From CAYSCZ01 sp964429655 (GTDB lineage: Bacteria > Bacteroidota > Bacteroidia > Cytophagales > Cyclobacteriaceae), in the NCBI GenBank assembly GCA_964429655.1, contig CAYSCZ010000059.1:1-18650 (forward strand): a stretch of 18,650 nucleotides of DNA. Reading direction: 5' to 3'. Below are positions 1-7,433 of this stretch, piece by piece. Under the pieces are notes generated by a model, which worked only from the letters and a program-made list of their open reading frames with translations, was not told the DNA's origin and did not search any database. The position numbers and the translations under genes are program-made. Each line of letters begins with the position of its first letter. The first letter of the stretch is position 1.

Positions 1-93
1 TTTTAATGCTGCTTTCTAGACATTAAGCTTAGCCATATAATTATTAATGATAAGATTATCTTTCATGCTGTATTGTCCAGGTTTTCCTGACTC

Positions 94-139
94 TTAAACC
101 CAGATTTGTTATTGGAATTTTGTCATGAAGGGTTAAAGC
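94..139 (+). repeat. Left copy of a diverged direct repeat
   Basis: This stretch begins TTAAACCCAGA and ends GGTTAAAGC. A similar stretch lies at the right end of the window (18599-18643) in the same orientation. The first 23 bases match at 20 positions. The middle is more diverged and needs a gap, and the GGTTAAA near the end is shared. No coding frame explains the match, so it is probably non-coding dispersed DNA such as the edge of an insertion-sequence family. That origin is inference. Confidence 0.4.
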
Positions 140-160
140 CCAAAAAATCAGGCACTTCGG

Positions 161-190
161 TCGAGGAGGCATAGCGCCGCTATGGTGATT
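161..190 (+). repeat. REP-like GGAG hairpin, left copy
   Basis: GGAG (165-168) is followed after one base by the inverted repeat CATAGC (170-175) / GCTATG (179-184) with a three-base loop, then GTGATT. The arrangement of GGAG, palindrome and GGT(T)GATT recurs on the minus strand at 18390-18364. A conserved tetranucleotide beside a palindrome is the layout of REP sequences mobilised by RAYT (TnpA_REP) transposases. No RAYT gene lies in the window, so that family assignment is inference. Confidence 0.45.
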
Positions 191-412
191 CAACAAGTTG
201 ACGGTAAGTGCCTATTTCAAAGTGTTTTATGTCTGGAATAGATTTTCTATTGCATATTTCAGGTTTAACAATCTGATCATTAGAATATTCTGCAAGGTCA
301 TTTCCAACAAAAGCAGGGCCATCACCACTATGACTATACTGCTGTTGTGCAACCGATGAAAATGGTGCCAAAAAATAAATAGTAATGTAAACAGTTTAAT
401 AGATTCCTTTAT
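180..412 (-). pseudogene. Decayed fragment of a secreted protein
   Basis: The minus strand reads a typical export signal, KLFTLLFIF followed by LAPFSSVAQ, only if one base is added to the run of six T (370-375). Without it the two halves lie in different frames. The expected start codon position (410-412) reads ATA, and no ATG occurs in that frame after the upstream stop. After the signal there are about 50 residues (GDGPAF, NDLAEY, IPDIKHFEIG motifs) of no recognised family. The frame stops at 180-182, inside the REP-like hairpin, so the 3' part may have been replaced by that element. Start loss, a frameshift and truncation together suggest a dead gene. A real gene with a TTG start at 371 and no signal peptide is the less likely alternative. 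Confidence 0.45.
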
Positions 413-549
413 TTTTAAATGCTAACGATTAATGATAATGATCAATACTTTTTAACCATTAATTTGTTCTATGTTCCTATCTGTCTTTCATTTTTTAGAC
501 ACGTGAATAATAATATATAAAATTATTTAGTCAATCTCCTTCCCCACAA

Positions 550-1233
550 ATGGACAAAAAAATTATAAACAATCATCCCCATATACTTCATCATCCCGAA
601 ACTTATACCACCGAGATGGCCAACAGGAGGAGTAAAGAATTTTACAAGTGGATAAATAAAAGAAGAACTGTAAGGGAGATCTCAAAAAAGACAGTACCCA
701 AACCCCTGATTGAGCAATTGCTGTTATCAGCCTCATCAGCCCCCTCAGGTGCACATAAACAACCATGGACCTTTTGTGTGGTTAACAATCCAAAAATCAA
801 ATCTGAGATTCGGGCTGCTGCTGAGCATGAAGAATATGAAAGCTATAATCACAGAATGAGTGATCAATGGCTTGACGATCTAAAAAAAATCGGGACTGAT
901 TGGAAGAAGCCGTTCCTTGAAGAAGCACCATGGCTAATTATCGTGTTCAAGCGGGTATATGAGATGGATGGGAACGGTAACAGGAAAAACAATTATTATG
1001 TTAATGAATCTGTAGGTATAGCCTGTGGATTTCTTATCGCGGCGATACACAATGCCGGGCTGGTAACACTTACTCATACCCCGAGCCCGATGAATTTTTT
1101 ATCTAAAATCCTGAAAAGGCCTGAAAATGAAAGGCCCTTCCTGCTACTACCTGTCGGGTATCCTAAGGATGAAGTTTATGTGCCTGAATTGAGCAGAAAA
1201 TCATTAAAAGAAATAGCTGTTTTTTTCGAATAA
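550..1233 (+). CDS. Iodotyrosine deiodinase-like FMN nitroreductase
   Basis: This is a 227-residue nitroreductase-fold flavoprotein of the IYD subgroup, which reductively removes halogen from halotyrosines using FMN. Visible marks are RRTVRE (38-43, phosphate side of FMN), APSGAHKQPW (64-73), the substrate lid region around 92-125, SVGIACG (154-160), and LLLPVGYP (198-205). Aligned by eye from memory to human IYD, the halotyrosine-holding triad Glu-Tyr-Lys is kept as E95, Y99 and K120; ordinary nitroreductases lack it. There is no N-terminal membrane anchor, unlike the animal enzyme, so it should be cytosolic. A bacterial IYD from the Bacteroidota member Haliscomenobacter has been studied, so the subgroup is known in this phylum. 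The gene stands alone, with a strong terminator 130 bases downstream. Its physiological substrate in bacteria is unclear. Confidence 0.85.
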   Translation: MDKKIINNHPHILHHPETYTTEMANRRSKEFYKWINKRRTVREISKKTVPKPLIEQLLLSASSAPSGAHKQPWTFCVVNNPKIKSEIRAAAEHEEYESYNHRMSDQWLDDLKKIGTDWKKPFLEEAPWLIIVFKRVYEMDGNGNRKNNYYVNESVGIACGFLIAAIHNAGLVTLTHTPSPMNFLSKILKRPENERPFLLLPVGYPKDEVYVPELSRKSLKEIAVFFE

Positions 1234-1360
1234 TCCATGATTAACCAGCATTTTGGCAGGATAATGAGTAAGGATGTCATGAAATTTATATTCCTGTCCA
1301 CTTATTTTGATGACATAAAAATGATTTGATTCATACATTATATTTTTGTTGCTGGTTGAT

Positions 1361-1398
1361 CCCCGAGGGCAGAAGGCCCCGGGGTTTTTTATTTTTTT
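1361..1398 (+). terminator. Strong rho-independent terminator after the nitroreductase
   Basis: CCCCG (1361-1365) pairs with CGGGG (1380-1384). After a one-base bulge, GGGC (1367-1370) pairs with GCCC (1376-1379), with an AGAAG loop. T6 and then T7 follow (1385-1398). This GC-rich hairpin stands out in AT-rich surroundings. It should end the nitroreductase transcript and separate it from the histidine kinase gene. Confidence 0.85.
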
Positions 1399-1520
1399 GC
1401 CTTTCAGTTTAATTTCATAATAAATTATTATCAATTACCTAATATCATTTATTTATCTAGAAACTCATTATCTATAAAATTGCGATAGGAATATCTATTA
1501 TTGATTTATAAAAAAGAAAA

Positions 1521-3104
1521 TTGATCCTCAAATATTATCAGGAAGCCAAAGGTCTGGGAAAGAAGTCATATCCGCTGCGAAGCCTGGCCCTAGCAGGGGT
1601 ACTGGCAATGATATATTTTCATTTTAAAGAAAATCAACTCCCTTTAGACGCTATCTACATAATTACTGCAACTATTTTTCTACTCGTCCCTCAGATATAC
1701 CTTATTTATTATGTGAAAAATGGATGTAATAAAGGAATAGCGCTTCAGCAACACACCCTGGACTTATTCTGGGGTGGTTGGGCTGTTGGTATGATTTGTT
1801 TATCAATAGTGCCATCCTTTACTTTTATATTATGCATTTTAATTAATTACATATCAGTTAGAGGATTTAATAAAATATACCGATTTATTCTGATACCTCT
1901 TGGTGCTTTAATACCACTAGCCTACTATAATTTTGATTTCAACTTTAAAACTTCCTATGCTCTGATTTATGCTTCATTGGTTTATCTGGGCATTTACCTT
2001 GTCATAGTGGCTTATTTGCTTTACTTGTATGCCATGCAGGATAAGAAATACAAAGATAAACTGGTTAAAAAGAATGAGGAAATAAAAAAGCAATCAGAAA
2101 GTCTTGACAGGGCACAATCGATTCTACAAAATAGCGACAGGCTTGCCATTCTTGGCCAGGTCACCGCCAGCATAGCACATGAAATAAATTCACCCCTTGG
2201 CGCCATTAAAGGAAATGTTGATTATATAATCAGCAGTATAGAAAATGAACCGAATGAGCTCTCAGCTATATATGAATTCATCAGCAATTCCGAACGACAA
2301 CAGATGATCCAGATCGTGCATAGAGGGCTTCAGAATAAAAATGTCATTTCAACAAGAGAAGAAAGGGAATTAAGAAGGAAATTAAAAACCTACTTTAATG
2401 ACTTAAACATCGGCAACGCCCATCAACTGACTGAGATTTTTGCAGAGCTTCGTATTGAAAATGATCTGGATCAATATAGTAATTTATTTTTCCACCCTAA
2501 AAGCCTAAGAATATTCAAAGCCACCCGTAATATGTATAAAAGATACAAAGGGGTTTATAATATCAAGCAGTCTTTAGAAAAGGCCAATAAAATCATTTAT
2601 GCCATTCGATCTTATTCTCATTCTACGATTGAAGAAAATGCACAACCGGTAGATGTTGTTGAAAATATTGAAATGATTTTAATAATTTATCAAAATGAAA
2701 TAAAAAGAGGCGTTGAATTGATGAGATCGTACCATGAAGATATTCCCAACATTAAAGGTTATCCCAACGAATTGGGCCAGGTATGGACTAATTTAATATC
2801 CAATGCGTTGTATGCCATGGATTATAAAGGCACACTAACCATCCGGGTAAACAATATTAAAATTTATGGTTTAGATTATGTAGTTACCACTATCATTGAT
2901 ACCGGCAAAGGAATTCCTGATAATATTAAGACTAAGATCTTTGATCCATTTTTCACAACCAAAAGCCGGGGGGTAGGCAGTGGATTGGGATTGGATATCA
3001 CCATGAAAATCGTTGATAAACATAAGGGGGAAATAAATTTTAAAAGTCGGCCGGGCAATACTGAATTCAAGGTTTACCTGCCCGTAAATATGGATGAAAT
3101 TTAG
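1521..3104 (+). CDS. Membrane sensor histidine kinase with an inserted domain
   Basis: This 527-residue sensor kinase has six predicted membrane helices in residues 20-170. The segment DLFWGGWAVG (81-90) resembles MASE2-type sensor domains, but that match is tentative. A linker coiled coil (172-205) leads to the H-box IAHEINSP with phospho-acceptor His220. The ATP-binding half carries the N-box (N424, N428), DTGKG (460-464), FDPFFTTK (474-481) and GSGLGLD (486-492). About 120 residues (roughly 235-355) lie between the H-box helix and the second dimerisation helix, where normal kinases have only a short turn. The start is TTG at 1521: the in-frame stop at 1509 rules out anything longer, and the first ATG (residue 30) would lose the first helix. 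No response regulator is adjacent. The argE gene begins three bases after the stop, so the two are probably co-transcribed. Confidence 0.88.
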   Translation: MILKYYQEAKGLGKKSYPLRSLALAGVLAMIYFHFKENQLPLDAIYIITATIFLLVPQIYLIYYVKNGCNKGIALQQHTLDLFWGGWAVGMICLSIVPSFTFILCILINYISVRGFNKIYRFILIPLGALIPLAYYNFDFNFKTSYALIYASLVYLGIYLVIVAYLLYLYAMQDKKYKDKLVKKNEEIKKQSESLDRAQSILQNSDRLAILGQVTASIAHEINSPLGAIKGNVDYIISSIENEPNELSAIYEFISNSERQQMIQIVHRGLQNKNVISTREERELRRKLKTYFNDLNIGNAHQLTEIFAELRIENDLDQYSNLFFHPKSLRIFKATRNMYKRYKGVYNIKQSLEKANKIIYAIRSYSHSTIEENAQPVDVVENIEMILIIYQNEIKRGVELMRSYHEDIPNIKGYPNELGQVWTNLISNALYAMDYKGTLTIRVNNIKIYGLDYVVTTIIDTGKGIPDNIKTKIFDPFFTTKSRGVGSGLGLDITMKIVDKHKGEINFKSRPGNTEFKVYLPVNMDEI

Positions 3105-3107
3105 CCA

Positions 3108-4268
3108 ATGATGATAGAGCGTCTGAAAGGTATTCTAAGTAAACTGGTATCATATGATGTATTGGGAGGTCAATCGAATCTTGAGATCATTCATTTTATT
3201 GAGCATTACCTGACGGATCTGGGTATAAACTGTAAGTTAGTATACAATAAAGAAAAAAATAAAGCTTCACTTCATTGCAGGATAGGCCCTGAAGTGGAGG
3301 GAGGTGTTATTCTATCCGGTCATACTGATGTGGTTTCGGTCAATGATCAGAGCTGGGCTTCTGATCCGTTTTCATTAACCGAAAAAGATAATAAACTGTA
3401 TGGTAGGGGAACATGCGACATGAAAGGATTTCTGGCTTGTTGCCTCTATATGGCCGGGGAAATAATTAAAGCCCCTCTATCAAAACCAGTCTATTTTGCC
3501 TTTTCATACGACGAGGAAATTGGGTGCCTGGGTGCACCTGAATTAATTGACGACATTGTTAATTTTTATGAAGAATCCCCTGCATACGCTATAATAGGTG
3601 AGCCTAGCATGCTTAAACCTGTAGTTGGTCAAAAAGGAATATGCTTACTCGAAACATCCGTGACCGGATCCGCAGGTCACAGCAGCAGGATTAAAAATGA
3701 AGTTAGTGCTATCCATGAAGCTTGTAGATTAATCATTTGGCTTGAAAGTAAAATGGATCAGTTGATAACAACCGGACATATTGATCAAAGATTCCAACCT
3801 GCCCACACTTCTATCCATTGTGGGATAATAAATGGAGGAATTGCGCCAAACATCATTGCAAACCATTGCAGTTTTAAATGGGATATTAGATCTATTCCCA
3901 TGGACTCAGTGGATGATATTTTAAATGACTTCCATGAATTTTGCCAGTTCACAAAAAATAAACTAAAACCCATCTTTCCCGGATTTGAGATAATAACCCG
4001 TAAAAAACACCCCGCAGTTCCACCATTAAACACCCCATTAGAGCACCCTATTGTTGAATTAGTTAAAGACCTTACCAGAAACCATAAAACGGAAGCGGTT
4101 TCCTATGCATCTGAAGCAGGGCAATATGTTGAAGGAGGTATCCCCGCTGTAATATGTGGGCCGGGAAGTATATCCCAGGCCCACCGTGAGAATGAATATA
4201 TTGATATCCGGCAACTTGAGGGGTGTGTTGAAATGATAAAAAAACTTGTAACTTATCTAAGCGATTAA
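3108..4268 (+). CDS. argE: Acetylornithine deacetylase (M20 metallopeptidase family)
   Basis: The enzyme hydrolyses N-acetylornithine to ornithine in arginine synthesis. At 386 residues it has the usual ArgE length. The dinuclear zinc site is complete: SGHTDVVS (H72, D74), GRGTCDMKGF (D104), SYDEEIGCLGA (catalytic E136, E137), GEP (E165) and the late GSISQAHRENE histidine (H360). The lid-domain histidine is in AGHSS (H191). SYDEEIGCLG is characteristic of ArgE among M20 enzymes, although a succinylornithine or other acyl-amino-acid substrate cannot be excluded. Two ATG codons stand in tandem at 3108 and 3111, and either may start the protein. The gene follows the histidine kinase with a three-base gap, and no other arginine gene is present. 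Confidence 0.85.
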   Translation: MMIERLKGILSKLVSYDVLGGQSNLEIIHFIEHYLTDLGINCKLVYNKEKNKASLHCRIGPEVEGGVILSGHTDVVSVNDQSWASDPFSLTEKDNKLYGRGTCDMKGFLACCLYMAGEIIKAPLSKPVYFAFSYDEEIGCLGAPELIDDIVNFYEESPAYAIIGEPSMLKPVVGQKGICLLETSVTGSAGHSSRIKNEVSAIHEACRLIIWLESKMDQLITTGHIDQRFQPAHTSIHCGIINGGIAPNIIANHCSFKWDIRSIPMDSVDDILNDFHEFCQFTKNKLKPIFPGFEIITRKKHPAVPPLNTPLEHPIVELVKDLTRNHKTEAVSYASEAGQYVEGGIPAVICGPGSISQAHRENEYIDIRQLEGCVEMIKKLVTYLSD

Positions 4269-4320
4269 ACTTCGGTAATAAATAGCTTGATTGAATGAAA
4301 AATTCGATCATTGAACCAAT

Positions 4321-4350
4321 TAATTCAAAAATAATATTATTTTTGAATTA
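4321..4350. repeat. Perfect 30-base AT palindrome
   Basis: The left arm TAATTCAAAAATAAT is the exact reverse complement of the right arm ATTATTTTTGAATTA, with no spacer. It lies 52 bases after the argE stop and 23 bases before the next hairpin. Transcribed from either side it would fold into a long AU hairpin. It could protect mRNA ends, assist termination or form a cruciform. Its function is inference. Confidence 0.8.
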
Positions 4351-4372
4351 TTAATGATTAGCTGCTGGTTAG

Positions 4373-4405
4373 AAAAAGGATGAACTATTTAGGGCATCCT
4401 TTTTT
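4373..4405. terminator. Bidirectional terminator between convergent genes
   Basis: AAAAAGGATG (4373-4382) pairs with CATCCTTTTT (4395-4404) around a 12-base loop. The A-run on one side and T-run on the other make it usable from both strands. It closes argE (+) and the coiled-coil protein gene (-), whose stop codon (4404-4406) overlaps the T-run. Confidence 0.8.
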
Positions 4406-4970
4406 ATTGACCTTCCATTGCATTGATTGCTGTTTGCAATTCCCTTTTCAACTTGGCTTGTTTCTCTAATGATCTTTTCCTATGATCTTCAAATTCTTTT
4501 ACGAGGTCTTCATAGTCTTTTTTGGTTGATTTCGTAACCTTATTGCTATTGTTAAAAGCCAAAAATAATAGTACCACACCGGCAAATAGAATTAATATTG
4601 TAGCACCAATAATCAAACTATAGGTACTTTTATCAAATGAAGAACCTAGAAGACTCATCTCGTCTTTTTTAGCTTGTACCTCCGACAGGGATTCTTTAAT
4701 ATTTTTCAATTCATTATTTAGTTCATCAATGGTGCTTTGCGCGTTAGTAAGCGCGCCATTTACGTCATCTATTGAAGCCTTATATGCCTTTAAGGAGTCA
4801 TTTACGACATCCCAGAAAATATTTAAACCCTCTGCATTTATCACCTCAAATTCATTATAGTCTCTTGATGATTCTAGCAGGGATTTAAACCTTTGATTAA
4901 GACTTTGATTTTCTTGCGCATTTACAATCAAAAAGCCCACAAAAAATAAAAAGAAAAAAAACGTCCTCAT
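4404..4970 (-). CDS. Conserved Bacteroidota membrane coiled-coil protein
   Basis: This 188-residue protein has a signal sequence (MRTFFFFLFF to VNAQ, about 1-19) and a conserved head segment containing FWDVVNDSLKAYK. An exported coiled coil follows (about 65-110), then one membrane helix (IIGATILILFAGVVLLFLAF, about 120-140) and a charged cytoplasmic tail with EFEDHRKRSLEKQAKLKREL. I recognise this as a family widespread in Bacteroidota. Databases often name it 'tRNA (guanine-N1)-methyltransferase', but nothing in the sequence supports an enzyme: there is no SAM-binding or SPOUT knot region. The start is placed at 4970 because that ATG begins the signal peptide; the longer frame from 5009 would put a polar tail in front of it. 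The function is unknown. It probably spans the inner membrane and may be structural. Confidence 0.75.
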   Translation of the reverse strand: MRTFFFFLFFVGFLIVNAQENQSLNQRFKSLLESSRDYNEFEVINAEGLNIFWDVVNDSLKAYKASIDDVNGALTNAQSTIDELNNELKNIKESLSEVQAKKDEMSLLGSSFDKSTYSLIIGATILILFAGVVLLFLAFNNSNKVTKSTKKDYEDLVKEFEDHRKRSLEKQAKLKRELQTAINAMEGQ

Positions 4971-5051
4971 AATAATTAACTTATATTTTACAACCGCAAA
5001 ATTGATCAAATTCCTGATACAATAGCATTAGCAGGGAAATTTATTTAGCCA

Positions 5052-5082
5052 TAAAATAAAAAAGCTTCCCGTCAGGAAGCTT
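5052..5082 (-). terminator. Terminator after the cytochrome c gene
   Basis: On the minus strand AAGCTTCC (5082-5075) pairs with GGAAGCTT (5069-5062) around a five-base loop. A T-rich run, TTTTTTATTTTA, follows toward lower coordinates. It lies about 30 bases past the stop of the cytochrome gene and separates it from the coiled-coil gene, which therefore needs its own promoter. Confidence 0.75.
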
Positions 5083-5113
5083 GTAAAATTGACCATGTAA
5101 TCATTGAGTATAT

Positions 5114-5599
5114 TTATGATTTTTCAGCACCCTCGTCTTTGGTGCCTAATTGATCAAGATCGTTTTGCCTCATAAATTCCAATACGCTCCTGGCTTGGTC
5201 AACACTAAGTCTTTGATCTGGCATCTTTACTTTAGCTTTTTGTAATAATGAGTGTGCCAATGAATCGACTTCAACCATGAGGTTCACATTTATAATCATG
5301 TTCATGATCCAGTCGGGGTGCCTGCGGTTCGTTATCCCTGCCCATCCGGGGCCAATCATTTCTTCTTCTGTCAGGTGATGACATGTTGTGCACTTGTTTT
5401 CATATATTTCTTTACCCTGAGAGACCATTTCTTCCTCCAATGGGTCCTCGATAGTCACATATTTTATTGTTCCCTTCGGTAATTCATCGGTAGTTTCGGT
5501 AGCTGTTATTTCTTCAGACTGCCCGGACTGTTTTGAACCTCCACATGAAATGATTAACAAGGAAAAGCTTATAAAAAAAATGAAATTTAAAATTTTCAT
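5114..5599 (-). CDS. Lipoprotein class I cytochrome c
   Basis: This is a 161-residue exported electron carrier. The lipobox LIISC places lipidated Cys19 after a 15-residue hydrophobic stretch, so it should be anchored to a membrane facing the periplasm. A charged linker (about 25-55) precedes one haem domain: CTTCH (C70, C73, H74) binds haem covalently, and KMPDQ (M126) is the likely axial methionine. GPGWAGI (84-90) is the usual loop seen in mono-haem cytochromes with a C-terminal helix such as QARSVLEFM. The start at ATG 5599 gives a clean signal peptide; the in-frame TTG nine bases upstream is less likely. Its redox partner is not visible here. Another exported redox enzyme (MsrB lipoprotein) lies 1.2 kb away. 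Confidence 0.88.
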   Translation of the reverse strand: MKILNFIFFISFSLLIISCGGSKQSGQSEEITATETTDELPKGTIKYVTIEDPLEEEMVSQGKEIYENKCTTCHHLTEEEMIGPGWAGITNRRHPDWIMNMIINVNLMVEVDSLAHSLLQKAKVKMPDQRLSVDQARSVLEFMRQNDLDQLGTKDEGAEKS

Positions 5600-5733
5600 A
5601 ATAATCAAATTTAGGTTGTTAATAAGTAAAAGTCTTCAGTTAATTATACGAATAATTCAAGACAATTACATGTTTTTCAGAAGATATTCGATTATTATTC
5701 TTACCGTCTATTGCTCTAGGGCCTATAAAAATG

Positions 5734-5967
5734 CTACCTAGAGATTAGAAGCGGATAAAGGATGGACGGGGCTGAAAATTTTTTAGTAACATTAACTTTA
5801 CAATCACCGAGATGACAAGCAATAAGTTGACTATCACCAAGTAAAATAGTAACTATTTCCTTATTCTCCTGATCCATAAATCCGAAATAATTTCTATTGG
5901 GCTTTAAACCTTGTTCCTGAAGCTCTTTATTAATTTTATTATTGATAAAAAACAGAATTTTATTCAT
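5734..5967 (-). CDS. Small protein of unknown function
   Basis: This is a 77-residue protein I do not recognise. It starts MNKILFFINNKINKELQ, has a mixed middle with NYFGFMDQENKE and a more hydrophobic segment TILLGDSQLIACHLGDC (two Cys, one His), and shows no signal peptide or membrane helix. An exact TAnnTTTG -7 element (TAGCTTTG, 5994-5987 on the minus strand) lies 20 bases upstream of the ATG, which supports a real, separately transcribed gene. No matching -33 TTG was seen. It could also be the N-terminal remnant of a longer protein, since the C-terminal end LYPLLISR stops abruptly. Confidence 0.5.
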   Translation of the reverse strand: MNKILFFINNKINKELQEQGLKPNRNYFGFMDQENKEIVTILLGDSQLIACHLGDCKVNVTKKFSAPSILYPLLISR

Positions 5968-5986
5968 TCTAATTGCTGGTTTATTA

Positions 5987-5994
5987 CAAAGCTA
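5987..5994 (-). promoter_or_regulatory. Candidate -7 element for the 77-residue protein gene
   Basis: TAGCTTTG on the minus strand matches the Bacteroidota TAnnTTTG element exactly and lies 20 bases upstream of the ATG at 5967. No clear -33 TTG is present at the normal distance, so the call rests on the -7 element and its position. Confidence 0.35.
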
Positions 5995-6056
5995 AACGAC
6001 GCTTAGACTAAGTTGATAAGGTAATGTATTAATTAAGAATTAAAAAAATTTAAATA

Positions 6057-6812
6057 CTACCTGATAATTTTCCAGGTTATACCTGATTCGATGAACCAAT
6101 CACTAACCGTATCATTCCTTCCATTTCCTCCATAAATGTCCAATTGAATTTGGTTGTTGATCAGGTATGATAATCCAGTATCCCATTTAATGTCAAAATC
6201 AGTACTACTATATTCCCCATATGTTTCAATAAAGCCGCCAAGGTTATTAGTGAATGCATAAGAAAAATTAACCACATAGCTACCCGTAGGTGAAGCTTCA
6301 TTACCATTCCAGGTCACGCCCCAATTGGTAGCTAATTGAAACTTTTCGGTTATCCTCTGACTGTGCAGCAGTGTTAACGAACTACCTAGGCTGGAAGGAC
6401 GATATTCTTCTGATATCCAATCAAAGATAAAATCAGTAAGTATGGCAAAAGAGGGTTGGAAATTTTCACCCTGATAAATGCCGTAACGAAAACCAGCATT
6501 CCATTGACTCAAACCTCCAAAATTATTTTCTGAAAATTCAGTTTTTATTTCATCTTGTCTGAATGTAAAAGAATTATGGATCTCAAAATTTTCCAGCACA
6601 CCAAAACGGGAATAAATATTTTGCTGCGTTGCATTGCCGGATTGTGAAGGTGAATCAAATGTAAAGTATCCAATGCCAGCCTGGATTTGGATATTGCCCC
6701 TTTCAAGAATCTTAGCATTGAAAGCCTGACCCGGTCTGTCACTTGCCACCTGACCAAATATACTGTTGGTTAAAAAGGAAAGAAAAAAAAGTAATACTAT
6801 AACTCTAATCAC
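6057..6812 (-). CDS. Outer-membrane beta-barrel (phenol meta-pathway transporter-like)
   Basis: This 251-residue exported protein has a signal peptide (MIRVIVLLFF to SIFGQ, about 1-21). It is followed by DRPGQAFNAKILERG, the opening characteristic of the 'MetA-pathway of phenol degradation' transporter-like family (PF13557). The rest alternates polar and aromatic residues in short beta strands and ends WKIIR, as expected of an outer-membrane barrel of about 12 strands. The substrate is unknown, and the family name does not imply phenol use. The start is GTG at 6810-6812; no ATG fits in front of the signal peptide. The gene lies 37 bases downstream of msrB on the same strand with no terminator between them, so co-transcription is likely. 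Confidence 0.75.
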   Translation of the reverse strand: MIRVIVLLFFLSFLTNSIFGQVASDRPGQAFNAKILERGNIQIQAGIGYFTFDSPSQSGNATQQNIYSRFGVLENFEIHNSFTFRQDEIKTEFSENNFGGLSQWNAGFRYGIYQGENFQPSFAILTDFIFDWISEEYRPSSLGSSLTLLHSQRITEKFQLATNWGVTWNGNEASPTGSYVVNFSYAFTNNLGGFIETYGEYSSTDFDIKWDTGLSYLINNQIQLDIYGGNGRNDTVSDWFIESGITWKIIR

Positions 6813-6849
6813 AGTGACCTTTGATTAGGAGTAGCAATATAATTAATAC

Positions 6850-7353
6850 TTACTTACTTTCATTAAACGCTTGTGCAATAAATAAAAGACTTGTCGAATT
6901 CACACAATGGCGTGTTTGTTTGGATGTGAAGCCCTCACCTCTAAATACATGTCCAAGATGTCCGCCACAATTAGCACATATAATTTCTGTCCGGTATCCA
7001 TCCGCATCTGTTATTTCTTCCACAGATCCCTGAATAAAATCATCAAAACTTGGCCATCCGGTCCTGGAGTTAAACTTATCCTCAGATTTGAAAAGTGGTA
7101 GATTACATTGTTTGCAGATGTATGTTCCATCAGCTTTTAAATCATAATATTCTCCGGTAAATGCCCGCTCTGTCCCTTTTCTATTGATGACATAATGCTC
7201 TGACTGGCTCAACTCATTATAATTTTGTTCATTGTAAATTATCGGAGGAAAATTCGTTATAATATTGTCATCTTTTTTGCTCTTTTGTGCACAGGCATTG
7301 GATAATACAATTATTAATAAACTTAGCAATGACAATATTCTCATAACTTTCAT
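6850..7353 (-). CDS. msrB: Peptide-methionine (R)-S-oxide reductase, lipoprotein form
   Basis: MsrB repairs the R epimer of methionine sulfoxide in proteins. The 167-residue protein has an N-terminal lipobox (LSNAC, Cys21), so it should be a periplasm-facing lipoprotein rather than the common cytosolic form. The catalytic domain (about 38-163) has both zinc pairs, CKQC (C80, C83) and CANC (C126, C129). It also has RTGWPSF (97-103), GGHLGHVF (130-137) and the catalytic RHCVNSTSL with Cys150. ATG codons at 7353 and 7344 are both possible starts. The barrel gene follows 37 bases downstream and is probably co-transcribed. A secreted-protein gene diverges on the other side. Confidence 0.93.
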   Translation of the reverse strand: MKVMRILSLLSLLIIVLSNACAQKSKKDDNIITNFPPIIYNEQNYNELSQSEHYVINRKGTERAFTGEYYDLKADGTYICKQCNLPLFKSEDKFNSRTGWPSFDDFIQGSVEEITDADGYRTEIICANCGGHLGHVFRGEGFTSKQTRHCVNSTSLLFIAQAFNESK

Positions 7354-7433
7354 TTTTATTGTCTATTAACAGTAACAGAAAATAATGGTTTCACTTTTCA
7401 TATATGGTACATAACAATTTCATTCAATAAGTC

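Noticed and set aside
421..455. AATGATAATGATC, similar to part of an iron-regulator (Fur) box
   Set aside because: It is only a partial match in AT-rich DNA, with no symmetric second half and no iron-linked gene beside it.
1274..1326. Phe-rich 16-residue frame upstream of the 1361 terminator, with ATGTCAT/ATGACAT inverted repeat, resembling an attenuator leader
   Set aside because: The next gene starts 120 bases after the terminator and is a kinase, not an aromatic-pathway gene. The hairpin is better explained as the nitroreductase terminator.
1204..1434. 76-residue minus-strand frame
   Set aside because: It runs through the strong terminator hairpin and the end of the nitroreductase gene, and has no protein-like features.
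5606..5613. TAAATTTG on the minus strand before the cytochrome c gene
   Set aside because: It matches the -7 consensus, but it would put the transcript start at the ATG itself and has no -33 TTG at the right distance.
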